A stretch of DNA of 64,000 nucleotides from Apostichopus japonicus (GCF_037975245.1 NC_092574.1:7938213-8002212); one strand, 5' to 3'; counted from the first letter of the stretch, positions 50,727-62,624 are shown. The notes: generated by a model from the letters alone, not told the origin. Made by a program: numbers and translations.

Positions 50727-52619
50727 CTTTGGAGTAACGTATCCAGCACTACCAACCTGCAGATCTGTTTATATGGGCTCTGCTTTAAAGCATTGGTCCA
50801 ACAGAATGCATGATTAAATGATTCACAATGCATGCTATTATAAAGTTCGATAACTATCGTTACAAAAGGAACGATTAACCGCATACCAATCCATTCATAC
50901 ATCAATGATCACTAACGTTTCTGTACATATTTTTGAAAAATGCACCTCGACACTAGTAACTCAAAAGCACTACACAGAGCAGCTTCTATGATTCACACGA
51001 TTTTTCTATGCAATTTTCTATTAAACATTGTTAGTGAAAGGACCTAGCTCCTATCCTATCCCCCCCCCCCGCCCTCCATCCCTCCCTCCCCCAACATATA
51101 GATATAAATACATACATGCATTTCCTTGCATAATTCAATATTGGTTTCTGAATATTACCAAACCCTTACATGTCAAACTTGTTCTTGCACAAGAATGTGT
51201 TTTCACTTCTAATAAAGTCTCAGTGGAATATATATTGCATTGATAAGCGAAAACAATTTGAAGCATTTTACAATGTCAGGGTAATGTCCCTGATCTAGCG
51301 TGATACTATTGTACTACCACATGCAGTACATACTATATAAATATGCCTAATATAGCATCTGTTAATATTGATGAAAACACCCTTTCACATTCTTGACGAG
51401 AGGCTCGGCTATGCATAAAACAGCAGCTGGAACGAACTGCAGATCAAAGGTCTCTTTATTTATTAAACGATTTGCCTCAGGGAAAGTCAAATGAGCGTAC
51501 AGTAACATTGTTACAACTTGTCATTATATGTATGTTTTGAACGTATGTTTTGCATGTATGTTTTGCATAATTGACAGCAAAAAGTGTATAGTGTGGGATG
51601 CAATGCTGTACCTCCCGGAACGATGTTCATTACCTAAGTTTACAGTATATTTTATTTAGAGATTATAAGGTTCAGAGAGTAACTACATATTCAGCTGTCA
51701 AGCCGGCTTGTTTGTTGCATTCTCTCATCGCCAAATATGCAGGATACTTTATGATAATACTGATTTTACTGAAAACTTCTGGTTACACAAGGACAGTATT
51801 TCTTGGCTTCAAGGGTTGAATCTGTATCACCAACACTTGAAAAATATACAGTAAGTTTGTGAAGACCGCAAATATACTAGTAATACTACCAGATACAATG
51901 ACTAAATAGCACAATAAAATACGTATGGAGGTCACACAGAAAGACTTCAATATAATTTAGTCAACAATTGGAAATTTGCAGTTTAAATTTAAAAAGTACA
52001 ATGTCACACTGTAAATAAACTTGTATCTTTCAACAGTTATGAAACAACAACTAATAAAAAAGTAGTAGTAAGTATTTGAATACATCACATGCATAGACCT
52101 ACTGTAATGTGCCCGTCAGCCATAAATACATACACTAGAACCAATGCTTGAGAGATTCTCATATCTGCCTAAAAATCAGCTTTACAGAATCTCTAAATTC
52201 ATTACTTGTAGTGGATCTCAGGATTTCATGGAGTGGGGAGAGGGGGGGGGGCTAGGGTACAACGTACTGGTAGATACAAAGATTTGTACTAAAATAGCAA
52301 TGCATTAGAAATTGAATTATGTATCCGTAAATAGAAACCTTGGAATTGCCTCAAACCAAGCACATACATGTGCTATATGTTTCCAGTAGTAATGTACCTT
52401 GCCGAATGAAATTGTTTGCAACTTACATTTAGTGCCAATGCCATTTAACAATTGCAGCCTCCCCACCCTACCCCGCCCCCACTGCCCTCCCCCCTCCTCT
52501 CTGGATCCTCCTTTGAGTACTGTCCAGCTGCTTGGTTTATACCTTTTAGGCGATATTTTTTTACTATTTGCTTTTGATTGTTTCCTGTATTTTAAATGTT
52601 TCCTGTACGTATATTAATT
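50727..52619. other. Intron 1 of the PDZ gene
   Basis: No exon is seen. There are C-rich tracts at 51060-51090 and 52460-52500 and a G tract near 52240. A short TATGTTTT triplication lies at 51530-51565. Confidence 0.5.
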
Positions 52620-52690
52620 GTTTCAATTCCTGTAAAAGCGCTTCGAGCAGCGTTGCTGATGAACGCGCTATATAAGTACTATTTTATTAT
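52620..52690 (+). mobile_element. Possible CR1/L2-like LINE 3' tail
   Basis: TGTAAAAGCGCTTCGAGCAG is followed by GCGCTATATAAGTA and an ATT-rich end. This resembles the conserved 3' tail of CR1/L2-type LINEs. Only the tail is recognisable. Confidence 0.35.
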
Positions 52691-55600
52691 ATTCACAGAA
52701 ATGATATAAAGTTCAGTGTGCTACAGTATATTATTTCACACTTTCAACATCTTCCACAGTGACAGGAAACATCACTTTAATACAGTCTGTCAGGAGCTAT
52801 CCTTCTTTGCTAAGATTTAACCAACCTAGGAGGCCCCCCTAAATGATATGAATATTGCCACACAGTCAATGCTTTCCCTGAATGGCATAGATGCATACAA
52901 GTTGTCCATTACTGGTCACTCAACTCTACAACGTATATATAAAGACTACAGAGCTTAATTATATCCAACTTTAACATTACTCAATACTCGCCGTTTACAA
53001 CCAAAATGGAACAGAATTTTTCATCTGTTTTTGTCTGACTATTCCTGATTGTCATTTTAGTTATTTCGACTGAAAATGAATAACCGTAATTCAAAAATGT
53101 TGATCGTGAACGAGTACTGAATATTTTGCTAATTACTATTAATTATTTATTTCAGTGTAACTTCACAACATGTTTAAAACAATGTGCTGTAGTCTGTAGT
53201 AAACAATGTGTTGGCTAATAATTTGCCACGTTATGGGATAACTAATTAATTATAACTAATAAATGAAATATAATGATAAGATGGCATAACTGTACGATGC
53301 AGTATATATACTTCATCACATAGCAGAGAAACTAGATTGTACTTAGGAGGCCTACAGTATGTACGGTGCTGGTCTGCTGGACAACATTCAGTAGTATTGT
53401 ATATATCTCGTACATTAAGTACTGTTACGTGAAAGACGGCCATTCTTCGCAGGCTTTTAAGGCCACAGACTGCTAGACATAAATTATGGGAACTTATGAT
53501 CTACATATATGTACTGTGTACTGTAAGTACTTTACTGTACATAATGACTGTGTTGTAATCCATACCAATTGCAAGGATAATAAACTGAACAGAGAAAAGA
53601 AAATTTATCACTTCTCCAACCTGAGGATTGGTTGTGATTCTCCTTACAATGTAGCAAGTGTGCACGTTTGTAAACCAGTATAACAGCACTGTAAACATAC
53701 TTTACATACATAGAATATGCTCAATAAAAGTCTCAGGCTCAGCTAATGAAGCAGTTACAGAAGGAAGGAAGAAACTTTCACAACAGAGCTAGTGGAGTAA
53801 GATAAGGAAGACAATTTTGGTTACCTGTAGATTAAGTGATACCCGGAAATCACAATTTCTTTCCGGGTTTAACACAGGGCTAACCAGGTTGACCTCGTCA
53901 TAATGGGGGTCAAATTTATGTTTAAACCAAATTTGTATGTTACATCTAGAGATAATTAAGAAAGAGGATGGCACATACAGACAGATTTTTTTCTAAACTT
54001 GGAAGCAGGAAAGGCACAAAAAAAAACAAGAGTGTATTGATAATCTTAAAGCCTCAGTATGTGTTTGCCAAATTTAAACTTCGACCTTTCCAGCTTACTG
54101 CACTAAAAGCTCAGTGAAAATGACACCATTCTATACAATTTCCATATCAATAGTCATTATTTTGATTGAGTTATCTGTGGTTAGACATTTTGAGCTGAAT
54201 AAATTTGCCAGATTTATTAACATGTCCATAGATTCTACAAACCTCAATCAAAATGTGCAAGCCCCGCCCAATAGATAATGCGCCAATCATATCTCTCTGG
54301 TTTCTTTATGACGGTTGCACTTTTGTGGCTAGTCTGTGTTAGGTCCTTTCCCTTGAATAGTATCTTTCTTTTGGTCTTACTGATGTAGCTTGTGAAATTG
54401 AGTCATTTCATTCCACTGCAATGAATAAACAGGTGTTTTTAGTCATTTTCTCCTTGCCATTGGGTAAAAAAAGTGGACGATACAAGTATATATGTAGGTT
54501 AAATTTGTGTGTTGAATATACTGATATGGGCGGTCGCAGTGATTTTACGGTAAATCACGCCATCAAGGGCAACAGAAAATAAATTTCTTTCTTTCGATTG
54601 TGACAGCATTTCTCCATTAAACCTACCTGGTCAGAGTGCATTTAGAACAAGAAACATTGAATCTGCTTCGGAAGTTTGTTTTCCGAATTTCATCAGCAAA
54701 CACGTACTGAGACTTTAAGTTCAAATGATTATCTCTAGACAGAACAATTCCGTGGAGGAACAGGTTTTAACAAGGAGCAATACTTCATATACTGTACAAG
54801 CAAAAATTTATGTAAAATGTGCAAACACACAAGGTTGTCACAAAATTATGAAAATTTATTCCAAAATTGTTAAAGAAATATTGGAATTAGCGTGTTAAAA
54901 CTTTGTGAACATTTTAGGCATTAATACAGCCATTGTTAAGTCAGTAGATAATAAGCGAAATGCGACAATAGAAATGCTGATACAATAAATCATGACAATT
55001 AAAGCTAGTAAATAGATTGGTGATTGCTGTGACAAAAAGGCCTTTGTTGTGACCTGCTGATTTAGAGATTATCAATAATGTCAAACTCCATCACACAATG
55101 ATTTCAAGTCAAAGGATATAAAGTAGCTCTTGAAAGCCAAAATGGACCTTTATTGATTAACTAAAAGAACAGTCAATCATCCAATATTATTAATTGTTCA
55201 ACCAATTAAACCATCAACCGGTCTCTTGGATGTGTCCACATATATCTGTCAGTCTACAAAACATTTTATATCAAAAGGCCTTTGGTCTTATCACACAAAA
55301 AGCATAGAATGCAGTTCTAAGGGGAAATATTGATCTGTGTATAGCAAAAGGTTCAGTGAAGAATTCATCCCAATAGAAGATTTAAGCTACCAATGAGAAA
55401 AGAGATTTTCACACTGTGGAAGAGCTTTTGTGTCAATAGTTCTAACCATGGCCAACATTCATGTGAAAGTTAGAGATATTTTTGTTTCTTAGACTTTGTG
55501 TGAACTGTCGGTACTGCATATATGTATTGATTTCTGGATTAAAGTACTTATAGTGAACAACTATCGATGCTTTAGGACCACGCTATTTGCAAGGCATTCA

Positions 55601-58600
55601 ATCCACACGACACGCAGCTATTTGCAGGAAGAAAAACAACTAGTTCGTGACCTTACTTTTGCATTCTTAGATAATATGAGATGACCAACAAATTTAATTC
55701 AATTCCTTTCACAAGTATTATTGATGGCTGTAATATAGGATGTTGAAATCACATTGGAAAAATAGGAGATCGGGGTGGGGGGAAATGGGAGGTGCAGGTT
55801 AGAACATGTTTTTCTAATCTTAAGTATCAAGCAGTTCTTGAAAAACCATAAGCTCTATTAAGGAAACATCATCAACCAAAATAATGTGCAAAAAGAGGGC
55901 GCAATTAGTAGGTACTGCCAACAACTTACAAGTGGACTGTTTAAATCCATCCATAACGACCAAGATGATACAGGCTACATCTCACCCTTTGTGATGGATA
56001 ATCTACTATAATGTACAGAACTTTACGAAGAAAACAATTCTGATTATCATTTCAAGTTTATTCTAAATGGATGTAAGGAACTACAAATTATATTCCTAAT
56101 CTTAGCTTTGTACTATATTTAGCTCAGATAGCAAAAAATGTAGATTTGCTTAGACTCAGGTGGTGAGTTTCATGTGTTCTTTCATCATGAAAAGCATTAT
56201 ACTTTCACACAGAGTTTATACTCACAGTACTGTACAATCCAAATGGCAGTTTGATAAACTTATTATGTTTAATAGCTTCAACTGCTATGAATAACTATTT
56301 CTACTGTACCTTAACAAATTAAGAATCCAATGTTGTTGATACATACTGCTCAAATAACTTAAAATGCATTGCTCAGCCTCTAATACTAACATGCCAATAC
56401 AACTACTTCAGTGATAACTAAATAATATATATTTTTAATCTTACAATTAGGATGTCAAAAAAAAAAACTTGAGACAAGCTTCCAGTTGAACCATGATATG
56501 ATGCTTCCTTAATGTATACTTTCAACAAGCACACAAATTTGGGAAAAAATAATTCCCAACTTCTCTCCCTGATACTTCCAGGGCTTTTGACCTAGCAGCA
56601 TTGTTACTAACCTGCGTCCGTCCATCCGGGGATGCAATGTTTTGTCCAGGAACCCAACATCTTCAAATTGCTTGCATCGCAAACCTTTTTTTTATTTGAG
56701 AAACAAACCCCAAGTAGGCACTCTCAACTAGGTCAATGGAAAACATAACGTAACGCACCTTTGAATGAACATCTCTCATTCTTTCTTTTAAGAAAACCAC
56801 AACTTCTTCTGACAAGAACCAGAATTTCTCAATATCCTACAGATCACTGAAATAGTTTGAAAATAAATATATCATAACAAGCAACCGCAAGGTACAGGGT
56901 TAACAACACTCCATTACGGAGATTTTCATGCTAAAATATGCAATGATGCTTTTCCAAAATTCCCATGATTTGATTGGCTAATAGTCCCTTTATATCTATT
57001 GTCTGGAAACAGATCTGGCATCTGTAGTGCTCAACGAAGTATGTCGTTTAACAACAATTTCTTGCAACGTTACTTTCCCCTGTGTAGAGATAACAAAGTT
57101 TGTGGTATAGGCGTTCATATGAGTGCACTCAAATATCATAACATGTTGCCTTGTTGTCACATCTAGAGTACATCACTTTTGACAACAATCTCTCCTGGTA
57201 CGAAGATGCACTTGAATTGTTTCCGAGACTATCACCTCATATTTGAATCATTGTTTTGATCAGAAAATGTTGTGGGTTGAGTCAATCTATGAATTTTTCA
57301 CTGTCAAATTGACCATGTGCTTCAGTAAATTGTCTGGGTGCAACGTTCGTGTGTAAACTACTGTACTTCCTACATCGTCAAAAGTAGCCATTGAAGTTTT
57401 TTTTTAATCGACATTGCGTAAAAAGCTAAATTCACATAGGCCTCCTATAATTTTGTTAGAGGTGATTGTTTGCAAAGAGCCCAGGATAAATGTTGGATCA
57501 GGTTTGAGCATGTGTAGTTGAAAATGAAGTTTGAACATGCCTATGTACATGCAGTAGTACAGTGAACTGTGTGGAATTTAGCGAGAGATATGCACACTGT
57601 AGGTACAGGGATTTGGTGCGTACGGAAGTACTGTACAAAGGCGGATGAAGGGGGTGGGGGTTAAGTTGGTTGAAACGGCAGGGTGAACAAGAGGCTAAGG
57701 CACTGGGCCATCTGCCCTATTTGTGTATAACATGCACAAAGTATAGGCAGTGATACGATCGTATCTTTGCAACTACACTAGTAAAAGTAGGTTATACAAT
57801 AAAAGCATTTGGTGTTCGATGGGGACGCAACCTTTTTCCCACGGAGTTGTGCAAACAGTTTTGGGGGCTTGGGCCCCTGGGACGCAAACTTTCTTTCTCT
57901 TTTAACATTACTGTCTAGGTTTTTCATCCCAATTTCACTGTTTCCCAATATATTTTATGCACTGAAAAGGTAGGTCTGCTAGGACATATGGACAGCAAAC
58001 AGTCTGGAAGTAACCGTGCTTGGATTCTTCAAAGTAGGCCAAAAGTATCTATGATGCATGTACAGGAATCCTTCATAAGCATGCAGAATGTGGCCAAATC
58101 CTTGCATAAATCCTGCATAAAATCCCGCAGGATCCTGCAGGATTTAATGTAGGCCTTTTTTATATGGGTAAAGCTGTCAGTCAAACTGGCTATGTGTATA
58201 TAGTGTTGGGGTTAGGCTAACCCCTTTCTGCAGTCTGTCAAATATGAAACCACCAAAAATGTTACAAGTTCCTTCAAAGACCATGCATGTCTTCTTTAAC
58301 TCTTTACTAGAATGTGGAACTGTGAGAGCAAGATCACTTCAGATGTGAGCAGGTTAGCCTATGCCTTCGGGCCCTAAGTAGTAATAGTGGAGTAATTTAT
58401 TACTTAATAATAACGAACTGGCAACTTTTATTCATTGTCAAATGAATTCCTCAAATTATTATATCTCCTTCTGCAAATAGCAGTCATTTTAAAATGTTTT
58501 CATATTCTTTTCATTGGACAAAAATAACCAAATAGCCAAACTTTAGGCTGACTTAATAATTCAAGATGTGAATCTCACCTAGGCTACCTGTTGTTACTTA

Positions 58601-58878
58601 GTCAGTGTTACTAATCTGTTACTGAGTGAGTGTTAGGCCTACTTTTACCAAAGTAGGCAACATCATTCAAAGAGTTACGCTACATCTCTCAAACACCTAG
58701 GCTATTGAGACATCAAACTTATTTAATACTGATTATTCAGGCCTATAAAAGTCTACTGAAAATAATCAGTTTTAGCTTTAGGCCTACCCAACATAGGTCT
58801 AGATAGCCTATTACTAGTACCTATTGCCATATAATGGCAACAGGGAGACAATATTAATAAGCCTAGTCACAGTAATAC
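52691..58878. other. Intron 1 of the PDZ gene, near the promoter
   Basis: Long AT-rich DNA without a supported exon. A small palindromic phrase (TCCTGCAGGA-like) lies at 58124-58142. The GC-shifted part at 54250-54310 and around 54530 may be an eroded DNA transposon, but I could not define ends. Confidence 0.45.
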
Positions 58879-59004
58879 CTTTGTAATAGTCAGTGGACAG
58901 TGATGTTCCGAGCCGCCTGATAGAGAAAACCCCCAGGGTCTTCCACCATATAAACAAATTTCAAAAAACGAAGGTGAAGAATCAGCTTCATCCTTGGACT
59001 TCAT
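58879..59004 (-). CDS. PDZ-domain protein, first coding exon
   Basis: The minus strand reads from ATG (59004-59002) to a donor AAG|GTATTA at 58878. It encodes 42 residues that include CLYGGRPWGFSLSGG and SEHHCPLTITK. R-P-W-G-F-S-L-S-G-G is the carboxylate-binding loop of PDZ domains in the P-W-G-F class (ALP/Enigma, ZASP, synaptopodin-2, Shroom), where the PDZ sits at the very N-terminus as here. The exon ends in phase 0 and joins exon 37494-37639 to give one complete PDZ of normal length. The frame is open upstream to 59049 but without another ATG, so the internal ATG is chosen. The intron is about 21 kb. Its start codon lies 620 bp from that of PTGR2, transcribed the other way. Confidence 0.9.
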
Positions 59005-59624
59005 AACTGTACACTTTTGGAGCGAGTTGGGTGCAGAAGATAATAACAAATTCTTGGGGGAAAACGGGCAGCCCTACAAAAATTTCAGCAGTGACATATT
59101 TGGTTCAAATTTCGTTGGAGACCTGTGAAGTAATAACCCCTGGCCCATGAAATAAAAGTACAATATCTAAAATTTTATACACTGTTTGGGTACTACGCAA
59201 ACAATTTGGAATCGATTTTTGTCATGCTAGAAGGTAAACATGTAGTCTGCTGCCTAGCCTTCGACTATTCCATTAAGTTAAATGTAGGGGTGAAAAACAA
59301 AATTGTAAGCAAATATATTTGAATTAATAAATATTATATTTCTATGATTGACCAATGTACATTTTTATAATATTTAAAATTATTTATAACAGGTACCTAT
59401 GAGAAATATAGTTCATAATCTCGTAAAAACAAAAGAAAAAGTAAGCTGAGAAAATATTTCATCTCTATCAAGGTTGTTTCAATGAAAGGTCACATTTCAG
59501 GTGCTTCCCCATGCGTGTTGAACGTTTACCTGCGGTATGACTACTGTATTGAAGTTACTTGGGAAATGATAGCGCTCACTATTTCGGTTAATCCTAGTTG
59601 TTTCCGAATTTACAAGTGTTTTCG
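59005..59624. promoter_or_regulatory. Shared 5' region of two divergent genes
   Basis: Only 620 bp separate the start codons of the PDZ gene (minus) and PTGR2 (plus). This interval must hold both 5' UTRs and probably both promoters, unless either gene has an upstream non-coding exon. A CCAAT-type GACCAATG is at 59348-59355, within an AT-rich stretch (59300-59395). There is no CpG island. Elements have not been tested; the role follows from position. Confidence 0.55.
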
Positions 59625-59664
59625 ATGGCGCAGAACCATTGTGTCGTGCTAGATCATCGACCAG
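59625..59664 (+). CDS. Prostaglandin reductase 2-like, exon 1
   Basis: ATG at 59625 opens MAQNHCVVLDHRP and leaves one base before a donor GTTTGC. It joins exon 60822-60937 to complete a glycine codon, giving VVLDHRPGEDN. This matches the conserved start of the PTGR2 branch of the medium-chain reductases (V-V-L-x-x-R-P-G). The exon is only 40 nt and is separated from exon 2 by an intron of 1157 bp. Phase, motif and distance agree, so this is the likely translation start. Confidence 0.82.
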
Positions 59665-60179
59665 GTTTGCAATTTTGAATAATGAAGAGAATGAAAATGA
59701 CCAATAACACCGAATTGAGTGAAGCGCAGTTAGCCCTGAAATTCTACACTACCGTTAAATGTCGTTGTATTGCATAGGCTAGGCCTAACTTAGGCCTAGG
59801 CCGAACCTAATGTATGATTTCGTTTGTGTAGACCAACCCAACAGTAGCGGTTTGAATTCCACAGAGTCCTATCATGCGAAGTATCGATCAATGTCCAATT
59901 CTACGCGAATCCGGGAATACATGTAGGACTACATTGCCATACGAAATAGAAAAAAAGATTATACCTGATACCATTAACAATTTCTGAAATTTTGATCAAA
60001 CTCTTCCAGTTAAACTTTTACAGCACTAGGCTTAGGCCTAACAATTGGAAGCAAAATACACCTCTAGCCAGTATCAGGTTACAGTTTTAAGCTAGAGGAT
60101 ACAGACTATGAAGTTCATGGCCACATGTCTTAAGCAATTCACAAAATACTACTAGCCTAGATCCTCTTTAAATATTTAA

Positions 60180-60538
60180 AGGCATTGAAGACTCGCCTCA
60201 AACCACATGCCGCACTCTGAAAAGTTAACTTTCCGTTGCTTGCAAGTGAAGTTTTCTGCTTGTCGCTACAAAGTGCAGACAGTAATGAAACAAGATACAT
60301 TGTTATCTTAAGCTGGACCTGAGATGTCCATCGCTGTATCGTTTGTACAATGTGCTGTGGGTAGTGACCGCAGCTGTATGTACTGACTGTACACTAGTGT
60401 CTAATTACCGACAGTAGCAAGCTGTGTGTGTATTTTCTGGGATGGATGGTGGTGTCTAACACTTCTGTTACGCCTCATTCGAAACTAGGTCAGATTACCG
60501 GCATGAGACTTTTCTTTGTGCGCGAGTCTTCACACCCT
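60180..60538. mobile_element. TTAA-type MITE in PTGR2 intron 1
   Basis: The ends AGGCATTGAAGACTCGCC and, inverted, AGGGTGTGAAGACTCGCG form terminal repeats of about 18 bp. TTAA flanks both sides (60176-60179 and 60539-60542). A closely similar copy lies in intron 3 at 63344-63703. The TTAA target suggests a piggyBac-type element, but because the ends extend the palindrome (TTTAAAGG...CCTTTAA), a TA target is also possible. No transposase. Confidence 0.78.
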
Positions 60539-60660
60539 TTAAGCCATATATATCAAGCTATTTACTGGCACTACAGTAGTATACTGGTAATAAACAAGTA
60601 AGCCTACTGTTAAATATCTTACTATTCTGGATTTTCCAACTCACTACAATTTATATTATA

Positions 60661-60673
60661 TAGATATATATAT

Positions 60674-60747
<74 letters not shown>

Positions 60748-60781
60748 GTATATATATATACATTTATACATATATATATAT
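60661..60781. repeat. (AT)n microsatellite, about 120 bp
   Basis: Almost pure TA dinucleotides, with a perfect inverted segment AAATGTATATATATATACATTT near 60744-60766 at the right end. It ends about 40 bp before the acceptor of PTGR2 exon 2. It is expected to be length-polymorphic and to extrude cruciforms. Confidence 0.95.
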
Positions 60782-60821
60782 TGTGATATGTGTTATCTTA
60801 TTCATGTTTTTGTTTTCACAG

Positions 60822-60937
60822 GAGAAGACAATGTAACTTCCGTTCAGTGCTTCCAATTCAAGGAGTGTCCAATGCCTACAATAGAAGACGGACAAATTTT
60901 GGTGAAGACCCTCTGTTTGTCAGTGGATCCATACATG
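60822..60937 (+). CDS. Prostaglandin reductase 2-like, exon 2
   Basis: Following acceptor TTGTTTTCACAG, the exon encodes residues 15-52 (the glycine at 14 is split). It contains CFQFKECPMPTIEDGQILVK and the hallmark LCLSVDPYM, the N-terminal GroES-like fold of the MDR family; prostaglandin/leukotriene reductases share L-x-L-S-V-D-P-Y-M. It ends in phase 0 at ATG|GTATAA. PTGR2 reduces 15-keto-prostaglandins to 13,14-dihydro-15-keto forms with NADPH in the cytosol; that is family knowledge. Confidence 0.95.
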
Positions 60938-61274
60938 GTATAAATACAAATTTTATGAACCATATCTTGAAAACATTCACCAAGAAAGTTTCAAAGAATA
61001 CTAGAGAATCATCTTTGTTGATTTAATTAATTTCACATTTTGAAGATTAAGTTGGGCATATTTAAGCTGTTTCATGTGATGAGAACTAGCCATTTAAGTC
61101 GATGGAAATAACAATATCTGAAGATATCACAGTGCCACTAAAAAGTGAGTTAAGACTGGTAGCAACAAAACAGTAGAAGAATTTGCAAAGGTGAAAACAA
61201 AGTAAGGAGTTATGTTGGCAGTTGAATTTCTTCCGCTCAAAAGTTCAATCCAATATTTATTTTATTTCCTTCAG

Positions 61275-61481
61275 AGGAATAGACTGAATCAACAGACAGG
61301 GACAGATTATATGTCACCGTTGAAACTGGACTCCCCCATTGATGGAGGGGGAGTTGGCGTCATTGTTGAGAGCAAAAGTCGTCATTTCTGCAAAGGAGAG
61401 ATTCTGGAGAGTTTCCACTGGCCTTGGCAGGAATATGCAAAGTATGAAGTAGAGGGATTTAATAGCCTTATAGTGAACAAG
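61275..61481 (+). CDS. Prostaglandin reductase 2-like, exon 3
   Basis: From acceptor TTCCTTCAG to donor AAG|GTAAGC, 69 codons (residues 53-121). It holds RNRLNQQTGTDYMSPLKLD, then GGGVGVIVESK and ESFHWPWQEYAKYEVEGFNS. The G-T-D-Y, G-G-G-V-G-V-I and W-P-W-Q elements are typical of PTGR2, W-P-W-Q being a good marker for this branch. Both ends are phase 0. The last 41 bases and the donor form the first unit of the 64-bp tandem array that continues into intron 3. Reading past this donor meets TGA at 61509-61511. Confidence 0.95.
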
Positions 61482-62624
61482 GTAAGCCTCAGCAGTATTA
61501 TGCAAGTATGAAGTAGAGGGATTTAATAGCCTTATAGTGAACAAGGTAAGCCTCAGCAGTATTATGTAAGTATGAAGTAGAGGGATTTAATAGCCTTATA
61601 GTGAACAAGGTAAGCCTCAGCAGTATTATGCAAGTATGAAGTAGAGGGATTTAATAGCCTTATAGTGAACAAGGTAAGCCTCAGCAGTATTATGTAAGTA
61701 TGAAGTAGAGGGATTTAATAGCCTTATAGTGAACAAGGTAAGCCTCAGCAGTATTATGTAAGTATGAAGTAGAGGGATTTAATAGCCTTATAGTGAACAA
61801 GGTAAGCCTCAGCAGTATTATGTAAGTATGAAGTAGAGGGATTTAATAGCCTTATAGTGAACAAGGTAAGCCTCAGCAGTATTATGTAAGTATGAAGTAG
61901 AGGGATTTAATAGCCTCATAGTGAACAAGGTAAGCCTCAGCAGTATTATGCAAGTATGAAGTAGAGGGATTTAATAGCCTTATAGTGAACAAGGTAAGCC
62001 TCAGCAGTATTATGCAAGTATGAAGTAGAGGGATTTAATAGCCTTATAGTGAACAAGGTAAGCCTCAGCAGTATTATGTAAGTATGAAGTAGAGGGATTT
62101 AATAGCCTTATAGTGAACAAGGTAAGCCTCAGCAGTATTATGCAAGTATGAAGTAGAGGGATTTAATAGCCTTATAGTGAACAAGGTAAGCCTCAGCAGT
62201 ATTATGTAAGTATGAAGTAGAGGGATTTAATAGCCTTATAGTGAACAAGGTAAGCCTCAGCAGTATTATGTAAGTATGAAGTAGAGGCATTAAATAGCCT
62301 TATAGTGAACAAGGTAAGCCTCAGCAGTATTATGTAAGTATGAAGTAGAGGGATTTAATAGCCTTATAGTGAACAAGGTAAGCCTCAGCAGTATTATGTA
62401 AGTATGAAGTAGAGGGATTTAATAGCCTTATAGTGAACAAGGTAAGCCTCAGCAGTATTATGTAAGTATGAAGTAGAGGGATTTAATAGCCTTATAGTGA
62501 ACAAGGTAAGCCTCAGCAGTATTATGTAAGTATGAAGTAGAGGGATTTTATAGCCTTATAGTGAACAAGGTAAGCCTCAGCAGTATTATGTAAGTATGAA
62601 CTTAGAGGCATTAAATAGCCTTAT
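61441..62624 (+). repeat. 64-bp tandem array duplicating an exon-intron junction
   Basis: Eighteen complete 64-bp units start at 61441 and every 64 bp afterwards, with no length change, followed by a broken nineteenth from 62593. Each unit contains 41 bases equal to the end of PTGR2 exon 3 (ending GTGAACAAG) and then GTAAGCCTCAGCAGTATTAT of the intron. The units differ at only a few positions (GCAAG/GTAAG, GGATTT/GGCATT). Every full unit keeps a consensus splice donor. The last fragment has lost the donor. Only the first donor preserves the reading frame. Confidence 0.97.

Noticed and set aside
59005-59049. Longer N-terminus of the PDZ protein starting at a TTG
   Set aside because: The frame is open but has no ATG; the ATG at 59004 gives the normal near-N-terminal position of this PDZ class.
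61441-62624. Reading the 64-bp array as a protein repeat domain
   Set aside because: The unit is not a multiple of three, contains a stop in the entry frame, and duplicates a splice junction; it is intronic after the first donor.
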